Positions 12,401 through 27,400 of a stretch of DNA of 64,000 nucleotides are shown here, one piece after another. The stretch lies in the NCBI GenBank assembly GCA_023055505.1, contig JALIRH010000026.1:8075591-8139590 (forward strand), given 5' to 3'. Position 1 is the first letter of the stretch; every line of letters starts with the position of its first letter. The position numbers were made by a program, and so were the translations under genes. The notes beneath the pieces were generated by a model. That model did not search any database, had not been told where the DNA came from, and saw only the letters and a list, made by a program, of their open reading frames with translations. The DNA comes from Callipepla californica brunnescens (lineage: Eukaryota > Chordata > Aves > Galliformes > Odontophoridae).

Positions 12401-15400
12401 CAGAAAATGGACAGAAGAAAGAACTGAAAATGAGAACTCCTCTAAGATATGAAGAACTGATGAATGATTGCTGAGTGTTGGTGCTGTATCCAAACAGCTG
12501 ATGGCTTCAGAAATAAAAGACTGGGTCAGTGTGTACTTCTTGGAACTTGTTTTTCTGAGTTATCTGATATGCTGAAACGCTATTGCGCAGCTCCTGCAAC
12601 CCTTCCCCGTTGCTCCCCCAGTTTTGCTCTGCTCAGTTTCGTACTGAAGTCACAGTACCAAGAACAAACTTCACTTGTTGCACTGCTCATCTGAGTGCAG
12701 TGATGCATCATTTCTAAGGAGAGAACAGTAATGCTGTGACACTCTGGAAATTAACCAGAATTGATACCAACCACCAAAGCACTTCATGTTTTGAAATAAG
12801 AAAGGGAAGGGAGGTCATGAAAAGAGTCTTTTGCCATCTGCCCAGGGTGCTCCAGTTCCCTCAGGTACAGTGGCAAATATGCTTTTGTCTTCTTAGGCAC
12901 TGAGGGGAGGAGACTATAGCCATGTTTGCTCTTGAGATGTCGTGTGTTTTTTGTGGTTGACATCGACTGGGCCTTGAACGTGCTGGTTGTTTTAAGTTCA
13001 TGTTTAAAAATAGGATCCCTAAATTATATATGCTAATGAATATAAATTAGGCCATCAGGTGATGCTTATGTGTAAATTATGGGTGAGAGTTAGAGACCAA
13101 GGCAACAAAGGGAGCCTTGCGGCTGATGTCTACTACAGTCTACCTGATCAAGTGGAGACTTGATGTAGCCCTTCTCCAGCTACAGCAGGTATCCCAGTCG
13201 CAGACCCTCATCCTGCTGGGGGCCTTCAACCACCCTGATATCTGCTGGAAAAGTAACACAGCGAGCTGTAAGCAATCCAGGATCCTCCTGGAGTGAACAG
13301 AGAACTTCCTGAGTAGAGTAATTGACAGCCCCATGTGAGGAGTCACGATACTGGACCTGTTGCTCTGCTGTGCAAGTGTACTGATTGGTGACTTCAGGAC
13401 TGGGGGCTGCCAGGCTTGTGGGGATCGCAGGGAGTGAAGGTCACAATCCTGAGGGATTTGGGACGAAGAGTAAACTTTAGGAAAGCCAACTTCAGGGAGT
13501 TGGTCAACAAAACCTTCTGGTAAACTGTCCTCAAGGACAAGGGAGCAAAGCAGAGCTGGTACATCTTTAAGGAGGCAGGCTTTGCTCAGTGCACAAGAAC
13601 TCTTCGTCTCCAGATGAAGAACGTCAGGAAAGGACGGCGAGAGACTGGCATGGCTGAACCGGGGCCTACTGGTCAACAAGGCCAAGGCCAGCTGAAGCTA
13701 GACTTCACAAGTGGGGCAGAGAGGAACAAGAAAGGCTTCTGTAGGTACATCAACCAGAAAAGGAATGTCCAAGAAGATGTATCCCCCTTAATTGAGCAAT
13801 ACGGGCAGGCAGGCTCATAACAATGGACAAAGAGAAGGCTGAGGTACTCAACAACTTTTTTGCCTCAGTCTTTGCTAGCAAATGCTTTTCATACATCCCT
13901 CTAGCAGATGATTTGGATGGTGGGGAGGCAGACAGACCCAGGCCTCAGGGCCTTCTAGAGTGTTGTGGACTCACTGCATACAAACTGCACCTCTGTAACT
14001 ATTAATTGAGTGAAAGGAAGCGCATATTGAAATAGCATTTTGTCCTCTTAGAAAATATGTGTTTAAAGAATCATCACCTTTCTCTCCCATAGCACACTTT
14101 TTAAGGCTTCCTTTACTTCCCATTTTCAGACTTAGAAGGTTAGCCTTCCTAGGAGTGCTTAGGAATTGTCCCCTTTAAATTGATTTAAGATGTTGAAATT
14201 GATCTGTGTGGAGATTTTGGTGCTAAGTATGCTAATGATACGTGTCTAGATGCCCTTGATGCTGGGTGTCATTTCATATAATGATAAGTGGGACATCACT
14301 GTGGGACGTTTAATAAAGCTAATCATTGCCTTGTAGCACGCAGTGAATCTTTGTCTACCCTGAAACATTTGTTCAGGGAAAAAAAAGTCCATCTTTTCTT
14401 CCACTTGGCTTGTGAGGACTTCAGCCATCAGATGTGTGCCATTTCCAATGCTTTGCTGCATAACAGAACCTTTTCATGTCTAAAAAAAGTCTGCATAATG
14501 AATAAAAGTAGCTTGTTGATGTTGTAAGAGTAGTTGCCAAACTTATTTCAATTGCTTATGACATGATAATGAAAAAATAAATTGTGGGCTGTCTCCCAGA
14601 GGAAGATTTTTTTTTCTCTCTTTTACTCTTCTGTAAGGTCCTCTTGCTTTTTTATATTACTGCTTTTTGTGAGCTTCTGACTGTGATAGAAATAATAATA
14701 GGTTGATAGGTTTGGAGCTGTTCCAAGCTTAGCAGCAGGGCTGTTGTAACGTGTCTGTTTTCATCCATCAAGCAGTAAAGCAAGAGACAACTGGATTGAT
14801 TAACTTTCTGGATGACTTGTCTTCATTAGGCATATGAGGTGTGGAAGGCCAGATGTGTTTTGTAGGCTTTTTAAACCGTGGAGTCCATGTTGTTCCCTAA
14901 ATCAAGACTGAGCTAGAAAACATCAGGTCTGGAAGTCTGTTTGATTCCACGTATCTGTGAGGCTGCGTGTAGACTGTTGTGCTTGAGAACCTGTACGTGC
15001 CTTTATCCTATGATTTGCAGGTCAGCGTTTTGGAAGAACTCAACAGCTATACATTTTCAGCAAAGCCTGGTGCTTTCCTTGTGTAGGAAGTGTTCTATAA
15101 CTAAATTGGGCATCTCTGAATCTGTCTGAAAGGCTTTTCTCACAGATTAGTCCAGATCTGCTGTCTGCATGTAGATGTGTGACGAGTCCTGTGATGGAAG
15201 TGTTTCTCTGTTTTTTCTCAGAACTAATTGGAGCCCTGGCAGGGCAGCACATAGTGCACGTGGCCTGTGGAGAGTCCCACAGTGTGGCACTGAGCGACCA
15301 GGGCCAGGTCTTCTCCTGGGGCGCAGGCAGCGACGGACAGCTGGGCCTCACCACTATAGAGGATGCAGTGACGGTACCAAGGTAAATCTTCAGGTGGTCT

Positions 15401-18400
15401 GGGTTTCCTTATGGCACCCACTTGTGTCAGGGGGCTTTCACTTTCCAGCCTGGAGCTGTTGGGAGTGCTGCTCTTGCTCTTGCTCAGGAGCATTTTCCAT
15501 GTACCAGTTGAAGTTCATTTCCCTCTTAGCCCTCCCTGAGTACTAGACAGGTTCTGAGGAAGCACAGTTAAGACAGCTCTTCTGATCTTCGGTGCTTGAG
15601 GCACAGAGGAGAAAGAGCATGTTCAGCTTCCTCAGTGAAAAATATGACAGTGTTTTCTGCACTACAGAGGGTACTTGAGGGAGGACCCTAGAACAGAAAC
15701 GCTGTGTAGTATGTTTGTACTGCACTGTATCTTTGATATAGGAGTCACGTTTCAAGAATGGGCAGAAAATATGGACAGGTAAAGTGGTGCCTTGGTTCTC
15801 AAACTCTTGCTCTGTTTGTGTTGCATCTTCTGCTTATCAGCAGCGCTGCTAACCCAGCCCATTGCAATTCTGAGTAGTGACTGTTGCTCAGAAATGTTAC
15901 AGAGGTGCTCAGTTTTCTTCACTGACTTGCTTAACGCATCTTATCTGCCTCAGAGCAGTAACTGTGTTAAGAATAAGGACATACAGATGGTGCTGGGGCT
16001 GGTGGCAGACACCAAGGCTCCTCCACCCGAAGCAGTTCACAGAGTATAGGCCTCAACTCACTACCACAATAAAGATAACTGCTCTGTGTGTTGTTAACGA
16101 TGTTGTATCATGCTGTGTTAATAACAGATGTGTTCTGACTCTTATTCTGGCTATAGCTATATATCCAATTCAGAGCTAGAAGAGGAGGTCTGGGACACTT
16201 GTCTATATTTAAAGGAAAAGAGTTCCAGTTGCGAAAGCATACTCATTAGATATGAAGGGCTCTGTGGGAAGAAAGCTTGTTACTTGCTGGCAGATCTGAT
16301 ATAAAAAAGGAGAGAGAGGCTCAGATGCCAGTGCGACAGTGCCATTTTAAAAATAACATTTTTGTGAAATAACCTGAACCTTGATGTGCTATTCTCTGTG
16401 CAAAGCAACGAGGAGGTTGTGGTGCTGTAGCTCTTGGAAACTTTTGTGCCCTTGGCATAAATGACACGAAAAATCTCAGTGCCTGAAAAGGAATAATAAG
16501 AGAGTTGCTGAGAGACCAGATTTTTTTTTTTCACCATTTTCAGATGTTCTAGGGTCTTCTTTATAGCAGTAAAAATTGCTGGAGTTGATAGTCCTATGTC
16601 TAAAGCTCTTTGTAGATTCGCATCTGTGATCAGTATTACCTCCAAGATTCTGTTCTTCTTCTCAAAACTGTAGGTTATATGTCTGCCTAGAAGACGCACC
16701 CCAGTGGAATGCTAATTGCACCTAATGTGATACTGTATTTGTAGATGTTTTTTATTCTAAAATAATGTCATCTTCTTTAGGCTGATAAAGAAACTGAACC
16801 AACAGACGATACTGCAGATTTCCTGTGGAAACTGGCATTGCCTGGCTTTGGCAGCAGGTACTGCAGCATTTGTTATTTGTCACTAAGATTTCTGCTCTTG
16901 TTTTGCTCCATGTCCAAGGTGGCACATTTCCAAGGACATCCCTATCTCAACTGTTTTCAGGGCATATGGGAGACAATGAAATAGATCAGATACCACGTAT
17001 ATCGTAGAAGAGCGTTGCCAATGGTGTCAAGAAAGGAAATATTACACGCAGCCCACCAACTGCCTCACTGCTGAATGATGGCAAGAACACTTGAAAGCTT
17101 TCCATCTTGATATATGTAGATCACTTCAAAAATAATGCCTCCTATTTATTGTCAAGGAAGCTAAATAGATACAAAGAGCACGAGAACACTATTCGATAGA
17201 GCAGATTTTCAGCCACTACTGAAATTAGTTTTCAGTCACTGTTACGTTCAGTCACAAAACACTATTTTGTCAGCATAGTTACCACCACTAGCTATGCATT
17301 TTCACCAGCAACAAACAAGAGCCTGCATGCCATGTTGTAAAAATCTGCACCAGTGGTGACAACTCAGGGTTGCTGTGGACGCTGCTGAAGTGCACCACTC
17401 ACAGCCTCACTGTGCTCACATCCAATGTTTGCTCTCCATAAACGTTCAGCAAGTGTTGATGAATGTCAGTGGGTGCCATTTTTTCTGAGTGGAGGAATTC
17501 ACTTCCTTTCCTTTGCTTCATTTGCACTTCCGTGTCAGGCACCATTTTGTCAGAGTGCCCCTCTGCTGTGCAGCAACAAAATGTAAGGGAATATTGGTAG
17601 GAAGGTTCAACCTCTCCTTCCATACCAGCGGCATCTGCATCTGACATCATGGGCCAACCTAATAAAAAAGGAGGCATTACTTTCAGAGCAGCCCTTATAG
17701 GCAAACTGTGGAGTTAATTCCTTTGTGTCAAAATCTTCCTTGTCGGTTCTCTTTCTGGACACAACTGGGCTTATATTTTAGCAAAGAATATATTTTTCCT
17801 TCATGAGGTTTGGGTGAGAAAGAAGCCCACAGTGCTTGTACTTGTTCATTTTGACAACCTTGCTTTTCTGTTGACCAGCTTTTACTCACTGCTCTCTTTC
17901 TTTCTTTCTTTCAGATGGCCAGTTCTTCACGTGGGGGCAGAACAGCTATGGTCAACTGGGCTTGGGGAAAGAGTGTCCCTCCCAAGCAAGTCCACAGCGT
18001 GTCAGGTCTCTTGATGGGATCCCTCTGGCCCAGGTTGCTGCAGGTGGAGCCCACAGTTTTGCCCTCTCTCTCTCAGGAGCTGTGTTTGGCTGGGGGAAGA
18101 ACAGCTCAGGACAGCTGGGACTAAGTGACGAACGAGGTATTAAAATTGTTCTCCTAAGTGAAAGAAGGTGTTTTTTTTTCTTTGTCTGAGAGCATCTTTT
18201 CTTTCTGCATTGGCAGTCAGTTTTTACTGAGCAGATGTGTAGACCTCAGTAGCTCCTCTGGGAGGAGAGGGCAGAGAAACAGTCTCTGGTGGGCATTACT
18301 GGGTTTTTGTTCTTAGGAAACACATTTTTCCCCTCTGTTTGTCAATGAGAATGAAGGAATTACCATCCAAGAAAAAAAAAGAGAAAAAAGAGTCTTTGAA

Positions 18401-21400
18401 ATGTGAACGTCGAGATGCAGACACCCAAGGAAGTGCTTTGATTTTTTTATCCTTCCCTCGAAATCACTGTGTCCGTGCTCTGTTCGAAGTTGGTGTGAAA
18501 CAGAGGCTCTCCAAGTGGAGCAGGAGACTGAGCCCATCCCCGATTTGTCAATATATTTTTGACTGAAGAACATCGATACGCTACAAAATGATGGCAACAC
18601 AGATTGTCTCAGTACTGTAAAATATTGTATAAAAGATTGTCTTTGAAGTTTCAGGTCAATCTCTTCATCGTTTTCTGTGTAGTTTCTGAGTTACTAAACA
18701 AGTTACTGTCTGTAGATAGGATGTACAGCACATATGGGTGATTTATTGTGCATGAGTGAGTATGAGAGGTGCATATATTTATAAATATCAGACTGTGTGG
18801 GAGCTTATTAACACTGTGTGATGCAAGAGAAAAGCATTACTTCACATTTTGTCTACGTATGATGGAGTGATGCAATTTGACAACCCATTCTACCAACTGA
18901 AACATATATTTAAAGCAATTGCTCAAAACCAGCCTGTAGTTTAGCACAGGACACTCAAATGTATTAAACATTATTTCACCTTGCTTTGCACTTTTATAAA
19001 TAGAAAACACAGTTGTAAGACTTGTAACATTTTTTGCACCCTCTCAAAAGTGCTCCACATCTGTTCTCTTGTGCTGTGTGTCTGCTGGAATGTTGACTTA
19101 GTATAGGACTGTGTTCTTTCCTTGTAGATTGACAGATGCTTCTGATCTCAACAGAGCACTGTTAGAAATGCTGCAGTTTATATATGAGAATGCTTATTTT
19201 GACATGGGGCTATCTTAAATAAAAACATAAGGGGCATCTGCTCGTGGAGCTGTGCTGGCCAGAGATCACACTGCTAGCACTCAGTAAGTGGTGCTGTCAT
19301 AAGGACTTGGCATTTGTGCTGAGTGAGTCATGGTAAGACAGAATTCTACTCACTGAACATGAACAGCAAAAATGATGAGCGTGTGTACCCTGCAGCATTG
19401 TTTCTTAAGCAATTATGCTGTAGAGATAAGTGTAATTCCAGTCAAAATAAAAATGAGAGTGCTCAAGTAGAGAATGAAATAAATGAAAAAAAAAAATCTG
19501 CTCTCGTTTCTAAATCCATGAAAACGGGACTGTTTTCATTTCACTATGTAGAAAAAAGAGCACCTGTCAAATCCTTGAGTGAGAGTGTTAAAAAATGACC
19601 ATCTTCTCTATGAAGGAACTTGATATTTTGTTGGTACAGAGGAAGCAACTGCTCCCTTTATTGTCTAAATGTTCTGGGGTGCCCGTTGCTCCTTGAAATG
19701 CCAATGATTGTTTTTATTTTTTATATCAGTAGAACATAAAACTTCGCTTAGCGTGCTGATCCTCAGGACAGCCCTGGTGGTTAGAATGTCACAGTGAAGG
19801 AGAAAAGCATCGTTTCACTGCTGGCAAAGATTAACCTTTTCAACCATGAGGATCTTCTTAAAGGATGACAACAGAAGGAAGACTAGGCATTTAAATACAC
19901 CTTGGGATTTAGCTGTCACGTGCAGTGCACTGGTGTCTCCCACGTCAGGATTGTTTTGTATGAGAAAAAGGTTTAAAAACGGTGTTGGAAAATGTCAGCA
20001 GTCATCAGTGAAGAGGTGAAATGGAGCACGAGGCTGAAGGTGGGTGTAGCTCAGCTCCACTCATCATTTGTGCCACACTGCGAGTGCAGGTTGAGTTTAT
20101 ATGAGATACTCAACATTTGTGTCCTTGCTTACTCTGACTTTTCTTGAACCAGGGCAAATCTGTTAAAAATGGAAGGGGAAAGCAACAGTGAAGTCCATAA
20201 GGATCTGTTCTTTTTTTCCTTGTTTGTTAAAACTTCCATGGTGCTTCTCTCAGGCATTCAGGACTGTGTTTATGAGACAGCTCCTTTGTTTTGTTTTACG
20301 CAGACCGAGAATCCCCTTGCCATGTGAAGCTCTTGCGGTCTCAGAAGGTTGTTTACATCAGCTGTGGAGAGGAACACACAGCAGTTCTAACAAAGGTAAA
20401 GAAGTTCCCAAAGCTGGGAACCCTTGCTGCTGTCGTGCCTGAAGGTTTCACATTAATTCCCCAGGAAATGGTGGAAAACAACGGATCGATGTTCCTTATT
20501 TTATCTGACACCTGTAAAGGAGACTAACTGGAAAATAGTCTATAATTTATTCTGAGATTCACTGCCAGCACGAGCTGTTTTTATGATAAAGATGTTAGTA
20601 ATCCATGAGAACGAATGGTAAAACTCAGGCAAACCACTCTGCACAGAAAAAGATGGCAACAGATATCCATTGGGGTGAGCACCATGTATTGGGTGATAGA
20701 GTGCCTCAGAATACAAGGCAGGTCAGACAGAATGGGCCGTTCAGCAGGGAACCACCAGTCCCTCACAGCATTTACCAGAAGTTTTCTGTTCCAAAGCTAC
20801 CGCTGTTTCCAAGTTGTGTGTAGTTTAGTAGACAGAGGATAGGATTAGCATTTGGAAGGTCAGGGTTGACTTCTTGCCTCACGCCAGCCACTTCCTGGGT
20901 TCGCTGCTTCCTGGGTCGGTGCCTCAGCGTTCTCTGTTGTAGATTGTACTGAAAGAGCTGATTTTGAGATTCCTGTAGGAGAGCCAGTGTACAGGAGCAG
21001 AGAGTGTGATTCTTGTTCAAGGTGAAAGGTCACAGTGTTTTTGAACAGCGGCTGATAGAGGTGCATGTGTAGTCTAGTGGAAATGGGTGCTGTTGAACCC
21101 TGTTCCCTGCTGAGATTTCAGGCCCATCGGGTAATGGTGGGGAGAAGCTTGTTGGCTGCAGGCACACCTAGAGATAATTTTGGCAAGGTAGCTATTTGGA
21201 AGCTCCGTTAGCAGAACACAAGTTTATTTTCCGAGTCCTTCGGAATCCCCAGCAATCTCTGCTAAAGCTTGGGCTCGTAATGAAACTGGAGTCAAAGAGA
21301 TGCTGCTGGGATACGGGTCCTAAATGGAGAATATGCTGTCTGATTTGCTAACAGAGTGGAGGGGTGTTCACGTTCGGTGCAGGTTCCTGCGGGCAACTGG

Positions 21401-24400
21401 GCCATGATTCCATGAATGATGAAGTGAACCCCCGAAGAGTTCTTGAGCTGATGGGCAGCGAGGTGTCCCAGATTGCTTGTGGCAGGTGAGTACTGTGTGC
21501 ACTCAGAAATGCTCCTTCGGTGGAGGTTAATGCTGATTGGAAGTAGAAGGAATAGTCTTGCTTTTGCATTGCATGTGTCAAAGTTAATGTAAATTTTATT
21601 TCCTTGGAGAATGTTAAGTCCCTCTAATGGGGACTGGTTTTAATTGAGACCGTTGCCTCTGCCCCGGGCCTGACATCTTTCTGTTTTAATGATCAGGACA
21701 GGCTCTAGGGCTGCCACCCCTTTTGGTCACAAGATTCCAGCCTGTTTCAGGAGAAAAGAGTAACACATATGAGCAGGCTTAGCAAATGTCTGAGCTAATT
21801 CAGTCTGCTATCCTGATACGAGCTGCGTGCTGGCACAGGCTGCTCTTTGTCACTTCCACCTGAAGAGCTGCATCCTATAAACTGGTGCCATCAAGTGGCG
21901 AAAGCTGAGCACTGGTGCTTTGCACCAGCTTCTGGCCTGGGGGGGGTGAGAATAAATCTTAGGCTGTTTCTTTTCTTCTTTGAATTGTTAAACGTGGCCC
22001 AAACTTTGTACCCGTCTCTGTTACAGACATCACACTTTAGCCTTTGTGCCTTCTTCAGGGATGATCTATGCATTTGGCTGTGGAACAAGAGGCCAGCTGG
22101 GAACTGGGCACACTTGCAATGTGAAGTGTCCCTCTCCTGTGAAGGGTCACTGGGCAGCTCACAATGGGCAACTCTCAGGGAAACCTGGTATGTACTACGG
22201 ATGATCTGAAGTAGCAGATGGGCATAAGTCACTTCATCTCACCCATGCTGATCTAAAACCACCCTGACATTACTCTGTAAGTGCTTGAATTAGCAAAAGA
22301 AGCCCATTCCTGTTGCCTGAATACACTGTGGAATTACTGGGTGACCGCTTGCTCTCTGTTAATCTGTGTTGCCTCTCTCTTATCATGGCAGAGCTCATCG
22401 TTTGGAGATCTTCAGCCTTCATTAAACTGTTTTAATACTGATTTCTGAGAGCTTTGGTTTCTCATTAAAAATCCAGTTGCTGTTTAGAAGTTAGATTTTT
22501 TCCCTACTCCCAGATCCTGCATCTGTGTCAGAAATGCTCCAGTGCTTGAGTTCCTTCTGATTTCAGCCTTGCCTTCAAGGAACCAGGTGTTCCTTGTAGT
22601 GTAAAGCATGAGACAGTGGCAGTGCATATGTAGGGGAAAGGCAAAGAGTGACTGATCAGCCTCTGACGCAACTGCATCTCTTTCTTCATCAGATGCCTGT
22701 AAATATCACATTGTTAAGCATATCTTCTCTGGAGGAGACCAAACATTTGTGCTTTGCTCCGAATATGAGGTAAAACTAATCAAGTATGTTTTCACATCTG
22801 TTTGCCTGCCCCAACCCCTCTGATTTATTTTTATTTTTCCTGTTTTCCTAATCTGAAAATGAGGTGATATTTTGGAGTCCGTTCTACCTCACAAACCTTA
22901 TCAAGGACAACGCTTATTTACAGGGGTTTACAGCTTTTTTAGGTGCCTTCCTTTCGAGTCATGTCAGAGAGCCACTGGGAAGACACTGATATATCAGTTT
23001 GATCATCAGGGAGGGGAGTTACTTCCTTGGCATATGGGAAATGATGGACTGCCATACTCTTGAGAGAGTGGGGTTCACGTGATGAGAATGTAAGGAAGTG
23101 GCACTGGGATACTGTCAGATCAGCTGGATAGTGGGCAGTTTTTCTGCTCCTGTCATCTTATTTTTTTTTCAGTAAGTGTTTGACATACACTTTTGAGGGA
23201 TGGATGTAGCTCTGGAATAAATGCACTAAGCCTTTGTTTATATGCAGCGTTATTTGAAAGGGCTTTGGTACGTTAAAGGAAATTATACTTTGTCTTTTCC
23301 TCTTTTTTAAAACATATTTGGTGATGATCTTAGTTTTTTTCCATTCCTTTCCTTGCCTTTCCTTTTGGTCTCGTTAGTAATGCTGCAGCTTCCTAATCAA
23401 ACCTGAGACCACACCCAGAAAGCTATCAGTTGTATATAAAAGACAGAGATTTTTAATAAGAGGAAATTGTTGTACAAGCCTTGTCTTTGCTGAAATCTGT
23501 ATCTTCTCACAGAATTCCTTGCCTGCTGATGATTTCCGGACCATAAATGAAACACGTTACACCTGTTTAATAAATGATGAAACTATAGATGTCTGGAGGC
23601 AAAAGCTTTTAGAAAAGAACAGTTCTAATTCTGTCAAGTAGGTATTGTGGCACTGGATAAGCCTTTTGTTGGAAGTTTTATTTAAATAATTTGGTTGGCT
23701 TCCGTGCCGTGTTTTCACTTGAAATTCAGCAGCCCTTTCAAGTGTGTGGTTCTTGGTCATATCCAAGGGGAGGACAAGTGCCAGTCACGAGGACACCAGG
23801 TTAGAGCTTCCTAGCAAAACTAGAGGAATTTAAGGCTGCCTCAGAATATTGCAAATAGTGGGTGGGAAATTGGTTTGAAAGCTGTTCTCCATTATGTGCT
23901 TAGAGTTCATGAAAAACAGCAAGAAGACTGATTCAGTTTCTTCCCTGCCTGCCATGCCAAGGGGAGAGTAGGTGGAAAGGAGGCATTGCTAACGTCCCTC
24001 TTTTCAAAGAGGACTGTTACGTGATCCTGAGTGAGCTACTGAACCTCAGTACCTTTGAGTGATGGGGTGATCTTGGCATTGTTTGCCATAGAAGGAAGGG
24101 AAGATATCTGAAGATATTTGCTTGGACATTTGTTGATACCTTCTATCCCTGTTTTCTTTTGTCCTCCTGCTGCGAACAGTAATGTTGTTCAGATACTGTC
24201 CTCGGCTGCCTGCTGGAACGGGAGCTTCTTGGAGAAGAAGTAAGTGAAAAACAAAGAGTCAAGAGTGGTAGCTTTCCCTTGAGGCAGACTGGGATCTCTT
24301 TTTGTCGCTCCAGCCTGCTGCAGTGGGCTTTAACTGTCTTGATCAGACAGCAGAATGAGCACAGAGTGGGCCGAAGAGGTAGGTGGTCAGAGCCAGGTCT

Positions 24401-27400
24401 AAGAAAGTACACAGTGAGTGTACTGTAAGAGGCACAGATTCTTCGGAGTTGTCATGCTTGTTACTTTCCCTTATGAAATGAATATGGACTTTAAAAGACA
24501 GGGATAGTAATATGATGTTAAAGGAAGTTATTAACGCCAGACATTGGAGTAGTCTCCTATCCAACTGAGTTGGCTGGTAAAGGATACTGATGGTGGAATT
24601 GTGCCTCAGCATGGGCTGCTCTTGAAAAATACACACAGGCCGGCGTGGAAAGAACTTTCCTTTTAAGGGCCATCAGCTGTGGGAAGTTTTGTGCTTTTGC
24701 TTACGAAAGCCGGAGTTTCAAATGGGTGTAACTAACAATGGGTGGTGGCAAGGATGTAATGTGCATAGCTGAGTCAAAGGCTGTGGGCTGGGGAGGGCTG
24801 TGTTGGCTGTGTCTGTAAAGGCTGGGGAGGTAACAGCATAAGTTGAGGTGGAGGAGGAATTTTTATGGTGATGTGATGAGTAAATGACCTGTAACTAGGT
24901 GAAGATGACTTAGTTACTCTGAATAATCTTTTGAGTCATCTTTTCCAAGAGCAACTCAAAAAAGAAAACAGGTTACTCATTATTTTTGCGTTTTTCAGCT
25001 GGTACAATGGCTTCTGTAGTGTTGCAAGAAGGCAACATGTGACTGTGGAAGGAGAGTTGTGTCACGTTGGTTTAAAACGGTGAAGTCTCCCAAGTGTTTC
25101 AGTGGCTGCAAACAGTGTCAGGGCTACTCTGAATGTGGAAAGGAGTAGAGTGTGTGATTTGTTCACCTCGGTGCAGTTTTCTTTCCACCTTAATGATGCC
25201 TCGGCTCGTGCAGGCTTTAATTTTACAGGTCTGTGACCAAATGAGTGATAAATTTGGTACCCTAACTACATGCTGTCAGTATCCTGATGCCTGTAGGCTT
25301 GTTTGCAGTACAGCACTGTGGTGTACAGGGCTGAGTAGAGAAGCAGCATTTCTGTGTCACTGTGACTGGGCCTGCTGCAGTACTACTACTGAAGCTGCCT
25401 GCACAGCCCTGTGACACTGAGGAGCTATTTCCAGCCTGGTGCTCACGTTGTTATGGAGATAACTACTCCAGCGGGCTGTGATTCACTTCTCACTGCAACC
25501 ACACCAGCAGCCTGACAAATGCATCCCGTGTGTAACAGGTACAGTTTCCTTCAGAGTGTGTCTGATAAAACCCATTTATCCTAGGGATACGTAGTGTTGC
25601 ATTTGGGAATTGCGTGAGGTCAGTGGAATTGTAGCAGTTACCTTTTCACTTTTACTGGCATCTGTGAAGTTAGATGTGCAGTTTCACTGCAGACAGCGAT
25701 GCTGAGAACCTCTGCTACAGATGCTGCACGTTGCTTCAGATGCTGAGGAACTGCAGGATGTGCCTCACTAGATTTAGCTGTTAAAACTGCTGTCCAGAAG
25801 GCGTGTTGTCATAGTCCCTCTCATGCAGGCAGCCTTTGTAAATTACAACCTTTCACACATAGTAGAAAGTTCATTACGTGTGAAGACCACGTGAAAACTG
25901 ACCTCAACTGTGCTGTTGTTTGGCTGTGGTCGTTGTTTTGGTTTAGAAAATTCAATAGAGGAATTGCCAAAAGAGTCACTCTGAGAATCCCGCTTAGTTT
26001 GTTCTGAAAGCTTTTATCTGATGTCCCCTTGTATAACAGGCAGTGTCTTCTTTTAAATCACTCTTCTTTAGTGCTGAACTAGTTTTTGTTATTAAAGTAG
26101 AGCGTATGTGAAGAAAACAGTGAGGATCCTTTTATATGTGATAGATATGTATTGTGTAGGTTTTTAAAGCAAACAGGCTCTTAGGTGAGTGAGGAGTCCT
26201 GAGAAAATCAAAGAGTTTGATGAAGTGTTTATCTGCAAGGGTCCTAAATCTAAACAAGGCCCAGAGGAGTTCTGAAGGGGGCACCATCCATCTCATCCTT
26301 AGCAAGAAAAATTGAAATTCTGCTTTGTTTCCAGCCTGATTAATTCCTTGGGGGTCACTCCTCCATCACTTGCTCTCACGCAGAGCCAATAAACAGGGAA
26401 TGTTTCCTCTTCCTTGAACTTACGCCCGTGATCTCTTTTTTTTTAAAGAATTGATGAACATTTTAAGACCAGTCCAAAGATCCCAGGAATTGATTTGAAC
26501 TCCACCAGAGTGCTGTTTGAGAAGCTGATGAACTCGCAACATGCAATTCTCCTAGACCAGGTACTGTACTTTCCAGGGTTCTCCTAGGGCGAATTAAAAG
26601 CTTTGTCCCACTGTAACTTGGGAGAAACAGCACATTTTTGGGGAGGCTTTTGTATTTCAAATCTGCAGGCTGGATCCGTCATGCTCTCAGTGAATAGATC
26701 TCCACTGACCCAGGTGGATTTTGACCTTCTCAAAAACTTGTTTTTAAAAAAGTTTTGTTTCATGGCATCAAATTAGTTGTTGAAATGACTGCTGAAATCA
26801 AGTCTGTGTATGTAAACCATGACTGTGTTCTCACTTCCGGCTTGTCAGCAGCTCAGCACTTCCTGGTCATGCCAAGTTTTATGCTATGATTTTGCTACAA
26901 AAATCTGTCTCATTTTGTCTTTTTGCCCTCTAGATACTGAAGAGCTTTGAAAGTTTTTTGATTCCTCAGTTGTCCAGCTCGCCACCAGATGTTGAGGCAA
27001 TGAGGATCTATCTGATCCTCCCCGAATTCCCACCCTTCCAAGATTCAAAGTATTATATCACATTAACTCTTCCTCTGGCAATGGCTATTCTGCGCTTGGA
27101 CACCAACCCCAGCAAAGTGCTTGGTAAGAGGCTGCCACGTCCAGTGAGGACACAAAATAGTGCCTTGTGATTTTCCAGTCACGTTTCCGTGTTGATGTAA
27201 TTCTGGCAATTTTGTTAACTGTGGCTGCAGTGATAATTATCTGTGGTATGGTGTTATGAAGCAGTCGCCCCTAAAAAGCAGCTAGGAACCAAAAGCACGC
27301 AAGGAATCCTCCTCCCAAAAACCTATGCTCTGATGTAAAATAATTTCCAACGTAACACTTGCATTTTGAGCATCCAATACGTTAGAATGGATACTCTGTC

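Larger units (their letters stand above)
6474..15221 (+). other. HERC3: HERC3 intron 2 (largest intron, repeat-rich)
   Basis: An 8.7 kb intron. Its middle holds several CR1 fragments: 10105-10290 and 10660-11760 on the minus strand and 13085-13960 on the plus strand. The parts 6474-10100, 11770-13080 and 13960-15221 contain no exon or repeat I recognise. A 141-codon open frame at 11834-12259 has no recognisable protein and no splice support, so I treat it as chance. Confidence 0.7.

Noticed and set aside
19323..19598. Lysine-rich 91-codon frame in HERC3 intron 5
   Set aside because: AT-driven composition, no family resemblance, no splice signal pair.
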